64,000 bases of DNA from Chryseobacterium sp. ISL-6 (GCF_018613715.1 NZ_JAGGPT010000013.1:1-64000); one strand, 5' to 3'; counted from the stretch's first letter, positions 1-8,490 are shown. Translations and numbers: made by a program. Notes: generated by a model not told the origin, from the sequence alone.

Positions 1-493
1 TTTTTGCTGACGATTTACAATTACGGATCTTATAAACATCGAGATAATTGGATATCACTAAAAGTTTAACATCCTGCTTATTTTTCTCTAAATCTAATTC
101 AGAAAGTTGCTCACGAAGTCCGGCCAACTCTATAGACTTATTCACCAAACCGCCTTTAAATATCAATTGAGTAGCCTGTACAGCGTATGAGCTACCGTAA
201 TGAGGCATCGGAATATTGGTTGAGTTGGAAAAATCTTTATCAATTGCAACCGCATCACCTAAATAAAACTGACTTGTAGAAGCTGTAATATTAGGTAGCT
301 TTTGAAGTTTTGTAATATCAGTCTGCTGCTTCGCAATATTTATATTGTGAGCCGAAACTTTTAATTGCTGATGATTCTGAAGTGCCAGTTCAGCAACTTC
401 ATTTGCTGTCATCTGTTTCACCTGCTGTGAAAAAAACAGCGTAGGAAATATCGCTATCAGAATTGATAGTGCTGTTTTTACATTATTTATCAT
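1..493 (-). CDS. TolC-family outer membrane efflux protein (5' part, runs off left edge)
   Basis: The first 164 codons are open from ATG at 493 to the window edge; the rest lies outside. Translation begins MINNVKTALSILIAIFPTLF and ends its signal peptide near FFSQQ, so the product is exported. What follows (MTANEVAELALQNHQQLKVS, then repeated K/Q-rich helical stretches and a GG..NKSIELAGL segment) has the pattern of the helical barrel of TolC/OEP proteins, the outer membrane channel of tripartite efflux pumps. The fusion protein and inner membrane pump would be expected further left. A promoter sits just upstream at 514-543, and the broken AraC-type gene next door could have been its regulator. 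Family assignment rests on the N-terminal third only. Confidence 0.75.
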   Translation of the reverse strand, partial: MINNVKTALSILIAIFPTLFFSQQVKQMTANEVAELALQNHQQLKVSAHNINIAKQQTDITKLQKLPNITASTSQFYLGDAVAIDKDFSNSTNIPMPHYGSSYAVQATQLIFKGGLVNKSIELAGLREQLSELDLEKNKQDVKLLVISNYLDVYKIRNCKSSAK

Positions 494-513
494 TTTACCT
501 TGTTTTACAAAGG

Positions 514-543
514 CAAAGTTACGGTGGTAAGTAAATCAAACAA
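514..543 (-). promoter_or_regulatory. Promoter of the efflux gene
   Basis: On the minus strand TTG (541-543), 19 bases, then TAACTTTG (514-521) matches the Bacteroidota consensus TTG / TAnnTTTG. It lies about 20 bases before the ATG at 493, so the efflux gene has its own promoter rather than depending on read-through from the AraC-type gene. Confidence 0.6.
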
Positions 544-581
544 ATGCTTGATTTTTGGAAAAAGATGTTCAAATGTAGGAT

Positions 582-1427
582 TTAGCTTTCAAACTGATTC
601 CTGTATTGGCTGGGACTTACTTCTAAATGTTTTTTAAAAAAATGGGAAAATGAGTATTGATCACTAAATCCAAGAATACTTGAAATCTCTGAAACCGGCC
701 TTTTAGAGGAATTCAAAAGAACTTTAGCTTCATTAAGTACTATCAGTGCGATTATCTGACTTGCAGACTTTCCGGTAATCGACTTCACGACTGATGAAAG
801 ATGTCTGGTTGTAATCGACTGTCGTTCGGCATAAAACTCCACACTTCTATCTTGTTGATGATTTTCTGCAAGATCATTTAAAAAAACAAAAACAATCTCT
901 TCCTGTCTTGACATTTGCCCCATAGAATTGCTGTCCTCCTTAGAAATAATTCCCGCCATCTGATAGCAAAAAACAGAGAACAGATGCTCTACAATTTCCT
1001 TTTTGTACATCATTTCAGTATCAGAATCGAGTATATATTTAAGGAAGTTTACGCTTTTCCATACCATTTCCATTTCATCTTCCTAAAAAGGAACCCCTTT
1101 GTTCATTTGTTGTCTAAAGTAGCGATAGGCAATTAAGCGATTAAACTTTAATGACAGAGCAGAAATGAATTCTCTTTTGTAGGAAACCATTCTGGATTGA
1201 AAATTTTCACTTACTGATACCATTTCATAAACAGTTTGTGGATCTGTCACCATGAACATATTCGGAGTAAGCTCTAAATCACTAAAATGCTGGCGAAGTT
1301 TTATTGTTCCACTTTTTATAAAAATAAATGCAGGATTATCCGGACGAAAAGGCTTTTCGGCAGAAATTCTTTCAAAAATATTATGTTGTGTAAAAATTTC
1401 AACACCAAATTTTTCTAATGCAGACAT
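582..1427 (-). pseudogene. AraC-family regulator interrupted by in-frame TAG
   Basis: One reading frame runs from ATG at 1427 to the stop at 582, about 281 codons, the usual AraC-family length, but TAG at 1083-1085 interrupts it after MNKGVPF. The frame continues without shift as EDEMEMVWKSV, so this is a nonsense mutation (CAG to TAG would be a single transition) rather than an indel. The N-terminal half resembles the cupin-like sensor part; the C-terminal half holds two helix-turn-helix motifs ending with ISSILGFSDQYSFSHFFKKH and SPSQYR. The C-terminal fragment has its own ATG at 1073 with AGGA a few bases before it, so the DNA-binding domain might still be made alone. The gene sits directly upstream of an efflux gene on the same strand, the usual place for a local regulator. 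A sequencing error or readthrough cannot be excluded. Confidence 0.85.
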
Positions 1428-1431
1428 ATAG

Positions 1432-1462
1432 CAAATTTATTCAATCTCTTGGACGGTTGCAA
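1432..1462 (-). promoter_or_regulatory. Promoter of the AraC-type gene
   Basis: Minus-strand TTG (1460-1462), 20 bases, TAAATTTG (1432-1439). It ends only four bases before the annotated ATG at 1427, so the mRNA is leaderless or translation starts further in. Confidence 0.5.
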
Positions 1463-1497
1463 AATTTTATTAATTTAGTATGATCCAAATCCACATC

Positions 1498-1971
1498 ATG
1501 AGAAAGATAGATCTTTTCTTCGCAGAATATTGTAAGAGCCATAAAAACAAAACCAATAAATTGATCCATTGGATGTGTGTTCCTTTAATTTTCTGGACTA
1601 TATTAGGTTTTGTTTCTCTTATTCCATCACCACATATGTGCTCTCCTTACTTTGGCTGTATCAGTATTATAAGCATCATTGCTGTAGTTCTGGTTACTGT
1701 ATTTTACCTGAGATTATCTTTACTGATCAGCTTTATTATGCTTATTATAATGATACTGATGGAACATTTGGTATACACTGTCAATATTCATTTTTGGAAA
1801 AGCTCATGGATCATTTATCTTTCAATATTTATCATCACATGGATTTTACGTTTTTTAGGACATAAAATAGAAGGCAAAAAACCTTCATTCGTAAAAGATC
1901 TTCAATTCCTTTTAATGGGTCCTATCTGGCTTTTGACGTTTATTTTAAAAAAAACAGGAATAAAATATTAA
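1498..1971 (+). CDS. Mpo1-like (DUF962) membrane protein
   Basis: The product is a 157-residue membrane protein. The opening MRKIDLFFAEYCKSHKNKTNKLIHW with histidine near the start of the first membrane segment, several further hydrophobic helices and a late HKIEGKKPS segment match the DUF962/Mpo1-like family. Yeast Mpo1 is an iron-dependent dioxygenase acting on 2-hydroxy fatty acids; the bacterial members are poorly characterised, so that activity is only a possibility. An upstream ATG at 1480 would add MIQIHI; I prefer 1498 because the family begins at MRKID. The gene is convergent with the DUF2891 gene, and the two stop codons overlap at TTAA (1968-1971). Confidence 0.75.
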   Translation: MRKIDLFFAEYCKSHKNKTNKLIHWMCVPLIFWTILGFVSLIPSPHMCSPYFGCISIISIIAVVLVTVFYLRLSLLISFIMLIIMILMEHLVYTVNIHFWKSSWIIYLSIFIITWILRFLGHKIEGKKPSFVKDLQFLLMGPIWLLTFILKKTGIKY

Positions 1972-3035
1972 TCTTCTAGTGCATATACTGCAAAGCTTGC
2001 AAGCCAGTGATCGCCACCATAATTCCCCTGAAATAACAAAGGCAATCCATTGGCTAAGAATTTATCCGCTGTTTTAGCAAAGTCCTTTTTTAAAGGATTA
2101 CCATCGGGAAGTGCTTTTGCTATTCCTTTCATACACCATGCTTTTGAAAAAGATAACCCCACTAAATGAATCGTTTGATAATCGGTTAAATCACTGACAA
2201 CAGGAATCTTTTCAACATTCTCAAGGCTTCTTTTTTCGTAGAAATTATTTAACCATTTTACAAATTCCTTTTGTGGCAGAACACGTCTCATCAGATCAGC
2301 AATTTCAAGACTTGGAGAAAAGAAATCCGAGCCATCAGGCTCCAGATAGGCAGGTGTCTTCTCATCAGCTAAATAGAAATATCTGGCTTTTTCTAAAAGT
2401 TGATTTTCAAAATCTTTATCTTTACTTGCTCTTGCCCAATCTATGGCAAAAGCCATTGCAAAGGCAGTGTTTGGATGAACACCAGTACGGTTAGGATAGG
2501 TTTGTTTTGGCAGAAAGGTTTTCCAGGATTTTAGGATCTGATCAGTTAAAGGTTTTAGATTTTCGTGCCAGATCTTAGCTTTTGGGTGATTCCAGGTCAT
2601 CAACTCTTCATCTAATTTCAGTAACCACCCCCAACCATATGTTCTTTCAAAAGTAGTTGTCAATTGATATTTTGTAAAGTAATCAGCTTCAGACTGTAAA
2701 TTTTCTTTTTGAAAAGAACCATCAAGGATCTTTTCGATTTCTTTTGCGTTCGATAGATTGGGTTTTGTCTTTAGTAACCTTACCAACATCCAATGCCCAT
2801 GAACAGAGCTATGCCAATCGAAACAGCCATAAAAACTTGGATGTAGATTTTTTGGACTTAAAGGTACCTCCGTTTCATTGTTAATGATGTGTGCTGTTTT
2901 ATTGGGATATTCCTGATTGATACAGTGAAGCGGTTTATCCGCGAGTTTTAATGCGATATCATCCGTTAACTTTGGAATCTCTTGGGCATACAAGAAAAAT
3001 GGAGCACATATAAATACTAAAAGACTTTTTTTCAT
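1968..3035 (-). CDS. DUF2891 family secreted protein
   Basis: The frame is open from 3104, but the signal peptide begins at MKKSLLVFICAPFFLYAQ, so I place the start at 3035 (355 residues). The mature part carries HPSFYGCFDWHSSVHGHWML, the signature of DUF2891, with further conserved ERTYGWGWLLKLDEEL and HTGVHPNTAFAMAFAIDWAR-like segments (here RTGVHPNTAFAM). The family is predicted to be an all-helical (alpha/alpha toroid-like) protein of unknown activity. It is likely periplasmic. No operon partner is evident; its 3' end overlaps the convergent Mpo1-like gene by four bases. Confidence 0.8.
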   Translation of the reverse strand: MKKSLLVFICAPFFLYAQEIPKLTDDIALKLADKPLHCINQEYPNKTAHIINNETEVPLSPKNLHPSFYGCFDWHSSVHGHWMLVRLLKTKPNLSNAKEIEKILDGSFQKENLQSEADYFTKYQLTTTFERTYGWGWLLKLDEELMTWNHPKAKIWHENLKPLTDQILKSWKTFLPKQTYPNRTGVHPNTAFAMAFAIDWARASKDKDFENQLLEKARYFYLADEKTPAYLEPDGSDFFSPSLEIADLMRRVLPQKEFVKWLNNFYEKRSLENVEKIPVVSDLTDYQTIHLVGLSFSKAWCMKGIAKALPDGNPLKKDFAKTADKFLANGLPLLFQGNYGGDHWLASFAVYALED

Positions 3036-3193
3036 TGAATAAAAATAAGAAATAATTTGAATCTTAATAACCCTGACCAGTTCAAATATCAATTTTATAA
3101 GCATTAATCTTTAATCCAAATTTTTATTTAAAAAATTAAGTCAATCTGTAATTTTCAAGCATAGTTTTTGATAGGATACATAAAAACTTACTA

Positions 3194-4051
3194 ATGAAAA
3201 ACCTTATCCTTCCTTTATTTTGCCTACTACTTATACATTGCAGTAAATCTGATGGTGTTGTCCAACATGAGGCCAAAGCTGACCTGATGGAAGTCTTACA
3301 GGAAGATAAAAACATTCCTTCTGAAAATGAACCTCCACCTCCACCCTCTCAAGAACAAAAAAGAGAAAACTCTTCCAAAAGATCAGATACTATTTCTAAG
3401 AAAATTATTAAAAATGGAGATATGCGCATTCAGGTTGGAGACATTAAAAAATCTCAGGGTCAGGTGAATGAAATCTTAAAGAAAAACAAAGCCTATATTC
3501 AGACTGAAAACTTTAGAAACTCAGACGTAGACGAGAATTTAGACCTTACCATACGTCTTCCACATAAAAGTTTTGATGCCCTCATCAATTCTCTTTCGAG
3601 TGGTATGGGTTCAGTATTATCAAAAAATATTTCATCGGAAGATGTCACTGAAGAGTATACAGATGTTTCCATAAAATTAGCAAATAAGAAAATTTATCTT
3701 GAAAAATACCGTGATCTGCTTAAGGGTGCATCTACTACAAAAGATATGCTTGAGATTCAGGAAAAAATTCGTGGTTTAGAGGATGAAATAGATGTTGCAG
3801 AAGGAAAACTTCGTTTTATCGATGACCGGGTAAATTACAGCACATTAAACTTAAGTCTGTATAAAGAGAAGGTAAGAAGCTCAACTACATCACAAATAGG
3901 ATTTGGAAGTCGTTTTGGAGATTCTATTACTCAAGGATGGAATAGTTTTATAAGTTTCATATTAGGTCTAATCTCATTTTGGCCATTCTTTTTAACGATC
4001 CCTTTAATTATATTCTTGTGGAGAAAATGGAAAGGAAGGAGAAAAAAATAA
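3194..4051 (+). CDS. DUF4349 lipoprotein with C-terminal membrane anchor
   Basis: A 285-residue protein with a lipoprotein signal (LLLIHC, Cys near residue 16). After an acidic/proline-rich linker (residues 25-65) comes the DUF4349 domain (IIKNGDMRIQVGDIKKSQGQV to YSTLNLSLYKEK), containing a long helical hairpin rich in charged residues (about 155-210, KLANKKIYLEKYRDLL to LEDEIDVAEGKLRF). A transmembrane helix near 255-275 is followed by a basic tail (WRKWKGRRKK). Members of this family sit in the envelope; no enzymatic role is known. It is monocistronic, with a strong terminator directly after the stop. Confidence 0.8.
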   Translation: MKNLILPLFCLLLIHCSKSDGVVQHEAKADLMEVLQEDKNIPSENEPPPPPSQEQKRENSSKRSDTISKKIIKNGDMRIQVGDIKKSQGQVNEILKKNKAYIQTENFRNSDVDENLDLTIRLPHKSFDALINSLSSGMGSVLSKNISSEDVTEEYTDVSIKLANKKIYLEKYRDLLKGASTTKDMLEIQEKIRGLEDEIDVAEGKLRFIDDRVNYSTLNLSLYKEKVRSSTTSQIGFGSRFGDSITQGWNSFISFILGLISFWPFFLTIPLIIFLWRKWKGRRKK

Positions 4052-4053
4052 AC

Positions 4054-4087
4054 AAAATCCGAATATGAAATTCATATTCGGATTTTT
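4054..4087. terminator. Bidirectional terminator, 16-bp stem
   Basis: AAAATCCGAATATGAA (4054-4069) pairs perfectly with 4071-4086, followed by T on the plus strand and preceded by A on the other. It lies between the convergent genes ending at 4051 and 4102 and can serve both. Confidence 0.85.
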
Positions 4088-4101
4088 ATTGATTAAAAGG
4101 T

Positions 4102-4479
4102 CTAGGCATTGAAATAATCTTTTACAGTTTCCAATACTTTTTCATCTGACATCTGTTGTGAGGTATCTAAGGTAATTTTCAGATCTCTGAATTGAGCCGT
4201 ATCATGCAGATAATGTTTTAGCTCCTCCTGAACAATTCCAGGTCCTGTAATATAGACCTCCTGAGAATTGGTCAATAAATGCTCAACTTCTTTGAAAAAC
4301 TTTACTCTATTGGTTTTTTCAGCATTATTACCAGCATTCTCACTGGAGTTCCCATGCTGTTTCTCAGCTTTTACGGGATTACAAAGAAAAAATTTAAAGG
4401 CATTTTGTGCATCATGGTTTTTCACTACGATGGCTTTTTCAGTATCTATCCAGATTCCTGCTAATTTCTTGTCTGACAT
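4102..4479 (-). CDS. Conserved small protein, eRF1-like fold suspected
   Basis: A 125-residue cytoplasmic protein beginning MSDKKLAGIWIDTEKAIVV. The pattern (A)GIW(I/M)D near the start, then a charged linker, EVEHLL..SQEVYITGPG..QEELKHYLHD, and FRDLKI.L....QMSDEKVLE resembles small Bacteroidota proteins related to the second domain of eRF1/Dom34 (the BaeRF group). That group has been proposed to act on ribosomes, but no function can be read here: the GGQ loop region is not present. It is a single gene between two terminator-like regions. Confidence 0.5.
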   Translation of the reverse strand: MSDKKLAGIWIDTEKAIVVKNHDAQNAFKFFLCNPVKAEKQHGNSSENAGNNAEKTNRVKFFKEVEHLLTNSQEVYITGPGIVQEELKHYLHDTAQFRDLKITLDTSQQMSDEKVLETVKDYFNA

Positions 4480-4591
4480 AATTTAATTTTTTAAAGTTAT
4501 GCTAGGTCAAACAACAATAATGCAAAGGGTGCGTTAATGCATGTTAAATAATTCTCTTGTCTATTTAACAGAAGAACAACCGTAAAGTTTC

Positions 4592-4626
4592 TCATGAGAT
4601 TTATTCGCCTTTCGGCTCGCAATGAC
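4592..4626. repeat. Possible TCATTGCGAG-type intergenic repeat
   Basis: Read on the minus strand, TTGTCATTGCGAGCCGAAAG followed by GCGAATAAATCTCATGAG resembles a dispersed intergenic element (GTCATTGCGAG...GAAGCAATCTCA) found in many Bacteroidota and other genomes. It contains a small GCC/GGC hairpin and lies immediately downstream of the methyltransferase gene. Only one copy is seen in this window. Confidence 0.4.
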
Positions 4627-4628
4627 AA

Positions 4629-5327
4629 CTATTTTCCTAAAACAAATACAGCGGGAATTTTATGAAGTTCCGGTTTTAATTTTTGCCATTCCTTGATCGT
4701 TTTTGTCAGAATGAACTCATGCTCCGGATCATTAATATTAGCTGCAATACAGAGTTTTGTATGAGGAGATAAAAATTTGCACAGATCTTCAAAAAGAGGA
4801 TTATTCCGATATGGTGTTTCCATAAAAATTTGAGAGTAACCTGTTTTCTGTACAAGACTTTCTAAATGCAGGATCTGTTTCTTTTTTTCTCCTTTTTCAA
4901 TTGGAAGATATCCATTAAAGGAAAACTCCTGACCGTTAAACCCACTGGAAATTAAAGCCAAAATAATAGAAGATGGTCCAGAAATAGGTAATACCCTAAT
5001 ATTTTTCTCATGACACCATTTTACAACAAGGTTTCCAGGGTCAGCGATACAAGGGAGTCCAGCTTCGGAAAGCAGTCCAAAATCCTGACCTTTAAGCATC
5101 AATTCCTGAGCATCTTTTATATCTGCATTCTGAGTATATTTATCCAGTAAAAACAGTTTCAGATCTGACTGCTTTTTATCGGGAGCGAAAAACTTAATAA
5201 CTTTTCGGGCAGTCTTTTCATTTTCCACAAAAAAGTAATCGGTCTGCATGATATAATCATTCATCACAGGTGAAAAATGACTAAGCGGTGTATTTTCTGA
5301 TAAATAGGCAGGAAGTAAAAAAAGCAT
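4629..5327 (-). CDS. RsmI-like tetrapyrrole-methylase-fold SAM methyltransferase
   Basis: A 232-residue protein of the tetrapyrrole (corrin/porphyrin) methylase fold. LLPAYLSE near the start, LLSEAGLPCIADPGNLVV (SAM-binding loop, about residues 88-105), VLPISGPSSIILALISSGF and FMETPYRNN match RsmI, which methylates the ribose of C1402 of 16S rRNA, although Bacteroidota carry a short form without the C-terminal extension. It is the last gene of an operon with the SnoaL-like protein (4 bases upstream) and the tyrosine phosphatase. The substrate is inferred from the family only. Confidence 0.8.
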   Translation of the reverse strand: MLFLLPAYLSENTPLSHFSPVMNDYIMQTDYFFVENEKTARKVIKFFAPDKKQSDLKLFLLDKYTQNADIKDAQELMLKGQDFGLLSEAGLPCIADPGNLVVKWCHEKNIRVLPISGPSSIILALISSGFNGQEFSFNGYLPIEKGEKKKQILHLESLVQKTGYSQIFMETPYRNNPLFEDLCKFLSPHTKLCIAANINDPEHEFILTKTIKEWQKLKPELHKIPAVFVLGK

Positions 5328-5331
5328 TATA

Positions 5332-5832
5332 TTATTTTTGGGTTCTTTCTTTTAGTGAAGGTTGTGGGTAATATTTTGTTAAGTCCATGGAAAATGAAAC
5401 TGAAGTAATTTTCCAGATACCTTTGATCTTCATCAGTGTCCAGATCTCTTTTCCCCAATTGCTCATTTTTCCATCATACCAGAAACTATAGTCAAAGTTT
5501 GCCGAAGCGATTGATCCATCTTCAATAATTTTAATATGATCAAATTTCTCTTCTGATTTATCATCTTTAAATCCAGCAATAAAAGTCTTATAATTATCAG
5601 AGAAATAAGCTTCAGCCTGAGGATTTTTCTCCAGACGTTTTGCTTGAGTTCTGTCCGTATATATTCCAGTCCAAAGTACTGGTTCCTGAAATAGGGAAAG
5701 AAACTTTTCTTCATTTCTGTTTTTGATGCATTCCATAAAATCATTCATCACTTTTCGAATGGCAACCTCATCTTTAGTTTGAGCAAAGAATATACTGGAA
5801 CTTAAAATAAATAGTAGAAAAATATATTTCAT
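5332..5832 (-). CDS. Secreted SnoaL/NTF2-like protein (DUF4440 type)
   Basis: A 166-residue protein with a signal peptide (MKYIFLLFILSSSIFFAQ). The mature part, AIRKVMNDFMECIKNRNEEKFLSLFQEPVLWTG, followed by alternating strands ending GKEIWTLMKIKGIWKITSVSFS, has the one-helix-then-sheet pattern of the SnoaL/NTF2 cone fold. Such proteins bind small ligands or act as isomerase-like enzymes; no substrate can be deduced. It is packed between the phosphatase (one base) and the methyltransferase (4 bases), so all three are very likely co-transcribed. Confidence 0.75.
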   Translation of the reverse strand: MKYIFLLFILSSSIFFAQTKDEVAIRKVMNDFMECIKNRNEEKFLSLFQEPVLWTGIYTDRTQAKRLEKNPQAEAYFSDNYKTFIAGFKDDKSEEKFDHIKIIEDGSIASANFDYSFWYDGKMSNWGKEIWTLMKIKGIWKITSVSFSMDLTKYYPQPSLKERTQK

Positions 5833-5833
5833 A

Positions 5834-6283
5834 TTAACTTAAAATTTGCTTACTTATCATATTACAGGCTTGATCCAAAAGCTGGTATACATCTTCAAAA
5901 TCATTCATATCACCCCAATATGGATCGGGCACTTCTGCATCTTTATGATTTCCAGCCGCTTCTAAAAATAAAAATATTTTCTGTCTCTGCTCCTCATTTT
6001 TAGCTTTAGAAATAACATCTCCATAAATATCAATATCCATGCAATAGATTTTATCAAATTTTTCAAAATCAGCATTTGAAATGGGTCTCGACCTTTGTTT
6101 TGAAATATCAATTCCGTGATTCGAAGCTGTTTTTATTGCCCGCTTATCCGGGTGCTCCCCTTCATGCATTGAAATAGTCCCAACGGAATCTACAAAAAAG
6201 CTGTCCGGAAGTTTTGTCTTCATAATTCCTTCTGCCAAAGGGCTTCTGCATATATTCCCTAAGCATACCATCAATATTTTCAT
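5834..6283 (-). CDS. Low-molecular-weight protein tyrosine phosphatase
   Basis: A 149-residue cytoplasmic enzyme. The P-loop CLGNICRSPLAEG (residues 7-19, CX5R with the nucleophilic Cys7 and Arg13) is followed late in the chain by DPYWGD (about 120-125), which supplies the general-acid aspartate. Together they define the LMW-PTP family that hydrolyses phosphotyrosine. HEGEHPDKRAI and ISKQRSRPI are typical internal motifs. It heads the three-gene operon running to 4629. Physiological target unknown. Confidence 0.92.
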   Translation of the reverse strand: MKILMVCLGNICRSPLAEGIMKTKLPDSFFVDSVGTISMHEGEHPDKRAIKTASNHGIDISKQRSRPISNADFEKFDKIYCMDIDIYGDVISKAKNEEQRQKIFLFLEAAGNHKDAEVPDPYWGDMNDFEDVYQLLDQACNMISKQILS

Positions 6284-6335
6284 GTGAATAAATGTATCTG
6301 TTTATGAGTAGTAACGTAAGAAACAAAATTAAACA

Positions 6336-6367
6336 AAAAATGAAGAATAATTCTATCCTTCATTTTT
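6336..6367 (-). terminator. Terminator after dnaA
   Basis: AAAAATGAAG (6336-6345) pairs with CTTCATTTTT (6358-6367) around a 12-base loop; on the minus strand the stem is followed by a T-rich tract. It separates dnaA from the phosphatase operon. Confidence 0.65.
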
Positions 6368-6388
6368 CTTTATATCAAATTAAATTAT

Positions 6389-7843
6389 TTAATGCTTTAT
6401 TCTTTCAGTAAGTTCCTTTACGTATTTTTTCACTTCTTTATCGATCTTTGAAACATCTTTTATTGTTTCGCACGCATACATTACAGTTGAATGATCTTTG
6501 CCTCCCATCTCTTCACCAATTTTAGTAAATGTGGCATTCGTAAATTCTTTAGCAAAATACATAGCTAACTGTCTTGGAAGAGCAATTTCTCTTTTTCTTG
6601 TCTTAGAAAGTAGCTGCTCTCTTTTAATACCAAAATAATCGCATACAATCTCCTGAATATAAGGAATATTGATGATTTTTTTCTGATTAGCAGCAATCTT
6701 GTTGATCGTATCTTTTAATAATTCTAGACTTAGATCAGATTTATATATTGTGGAATAGGCAATTACTGAGTTGATTACTCCAATAAGTTCTCTTACATTG
6801 GTTTTAGCTTCTGCAGCTAAGAAATCAAGCATATCTTCTGTAAGAACAATTCCGTCTCTGCTTAATTTATCAACAATAATTTTTCTTCTGGTATCAAGAT
6901 CCGGAGATTTGATCTCTGCTGAAAGTCCCCATTTAAAGCGGGAAACAATTCTATCCTGAATATCCATAATATCTACAGGTGCCTTATCAGAAGTCAGAAT
7001 GATCTGCTTTCCATTTTGATGTAAATAATCAAAAATATGGAAGAAACTATCTTGAGTAGCTGATTTCCCAGAAAGAAACTGAATATCATCGATAATTAAA
7101 ACATCTACCATTTGGTAAAAGTTTGCAAATTCAGTTTGTTTATGAGCTTTAGCTGCCGATATAAACTGCTGAATAAATTTTTCAGAAGACAGATAAAGTA
7201 CTACTTTATCCGGAAACTGGCTTTTAACTTCCAAACCTACTGCTTGTCCTAAGTGGGTTTTCCCTACCCCATATCCACCATATAAAAATAATGGATTAAA
7301 AGCTGTTGCTCCAGGTCTTTTTGCAATAGATCTTGCTACTGTAGCTGCAAATTTATTACTCTCTCCTTCTACGTAATTATCAAAAGAAAAATCTGATTTC
7401 AGATTAGAATCTATATTTACTTTTTTAATTCCGGGTACTACAAAAGGATTAACAATATTGGATGAAAAACCCTGCGGCATTGTTTCCTGCATTTTCGGAG
7501 TAGGAACACTCTTTCCTTTCATGTTCATTGTAACGGGTTTTTCTAAACCATTAGGCTTATTTTCCATTACTGAATACCATAATTTAACTCCTTTTCCTAT
7601 ATTTTTCTTCAGGGCAGCAGAAAGTAAAGATAGGTAATTATCTTCTATATATTCCTTGTAAAAATCACTCGGCACCATTAATGTAAGATTGTTGTCAACC
7701 AAAGAGATTGGCTGCACTTTATCAAACAGTAAGTCGAAAGACTTTTCAAGTTTTTTCAAATCAGAATTATCTTCAGCTGCGTTAAGATTGTCACGCATAA
7801 ACTGAAGGCACTTCTGCCATATCATCATTAAATTTTCATCCAT
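6389..7843 (-). CDS. dnaA: Chromosomal replication initiator DnaA
   Basis: A 484-residue protein with the full DnaA layout: N-terminal DnaB-interaction domain (1-90), a variable linker (90-140), AAA+ ATPase with Walker A GGYGVGKTH (about 189-197) and Walker B LIIDDIQFL (249-257), sensor/arginine region SRFKWGL, and the C-terminal helix-turn-helix domain with signature GGKDHSTVMY (about 447-456). It binds DnaA boxes at the origin and opens DNA for helicase loading. The gene appears monocistronic, with a terminator after it. I saw no cluster of TTATCCACA-type boxes in either flanking intergenic region, so the origin is probably not directly beside the gene. Confidence 0.97.
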   Translation of the reverse strand: MDENLMMIWQKCLQFMRDNLNAAEDNSDLKKLEKSFDLLFDKVQPISLVDNNLTLMVPSDFYKEYIEDNYLSLLSAALKKNIGKGVKLWYSVMENKPNGLEKPVTMNMKGKSVPTPKMQETMPQGFSSNIVNPFVVPGIKKVNIDSNLKSDFSFDNYVEGESNKFAATVARSIAKRPGATAFNPLFLYGGYGVGKTHLGQAVGLEVKSQFPDKVVLYLSSEKFIQQFISAAKAHKQTEFANFYQMVDVLIIDDIQFLSGKSATQDSFFHIFDYLHQNGKQIILTSDKAPVDIMDIQDRIVSRFKWGLSAEIKSPDLDTRRKIIVDKLSRDGIVLTEDMLDFLAAEAKTNVRELIGVINSVIAYSTIYKSDLSLELLKDTINKIAANQKKIINIPYIQEIVCDYFGIKREQLLSKTRKREIALPRQLAMYFAKEFTNATFTKIGEEMGGKDHSTVMYACETIKDVSKIDKEVKKYVKELTERIKH

Positions 7844-7926
7844 ATTTATGCCCCGATTAATTCTTTAGTTAGTACTGTGTTTAGAAGGAAGACAAAGGTC
7901 TAATTTTTTATTTTCAAAAAAAAATA

Positions 7927-7958
7927 TTGCAGGTATTGATTATTTAAAAATATATTTG
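7927..7958 (+). promoter_or_regulatory. Promoter of the thioesterase gene
   Basis: TTG (7927-7929), 21 bases, TATATTTG (7951-7958). An ATG at 7960 lies right against the -7 box, which argues that translation starts at the next in-frame ATG, 7981. Confidence 0.6.
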
Positions 7959-7980
7959 TATGTATAATTTGAGACCCAAA

Positions 7981-8394
7981 ATGATACATACAAAACACTC
8001 AATACGAGTACGTTACGCCGAAACAGACCCAATGAAATATGTATACTACGGCAACTATGCAGCGTATTTCGAAATTGGCCGAGTTGAGCTATTTCGAGCC
8101 ATAGGAATATCATATGATGAAATTGAAAATCAAGGAATTTGGTTACCAGTTTCTGATTATAAAATTAAGTATTTAAAACCAGCTTTGTATGATCAAAAAT
8201 TAGAAATTCATACATATATAAAAAAAATACCTGGAGTAAGAATAGAATTTGATTATGAAATCTATAATGAAGAGGGTATAAAAATCACGGAAGCCTCCAC
8301 TACTCTGTTTTTTTTAGATTCAAAGACCAATAAAATCATCAAATGCCCAGATTATCTTCTAAAGCTTATTGAAGAAAACTGGAAAACAGAATGA
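7981..8394 (+). CDS. YbgC/4HBT-type acyl-CoA thioesterase
   Basis: A 137-residue single hotdog-fold protein. RVRYAETDPMKYVYYGNYAAYFEIGR holds the 4-hydroxybenzoyl-CoA thioesterase signature with the catalytic aspartate (ETDPM) and the YxNYxxxFExxR helix. The family hydrolyses acyl-CoA thioesters and, in proteobacteria, belongs to the tol-pal cluster; here it stands between dnaA and pheA with its own promoter. Start chosen at 7981 because the upstream ATG at 7960 overlaps the promoter region. Confidence 0.88.
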   Translation: MIHTKHSIRVRYAETDPMKYVYYGNYAAYFEIGRVELFRAIGISYDEIENQGIWLPVSDYKIKYLKPALYDQKLEIHTYIKKIPGVRIEFDYEIYNEEGIKITEASTTLFFLDSKTNKIIKCPDYLLKLIEENWKTE

Positions 8395-8490
8395 TAATAT
8401 GTTGCATAATTAGGCATGAGATTCTTTATTAAAATAAATAATTTCTTTCCTTTGCTAAACATTAATTTTAGATTTTAATCAAATAGATAC

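Noticed and set aside
1569..1865. 98-residue plus-strand ORF
   Set aside because: Alternative frame inside the Mpo1-like gene, which has clear family signatures.
7960..7980. Upstream ATG of the thioesterase gene
   Set aside because: It begins one base after a perfect -7 box, so it would precede the expected transcription start.
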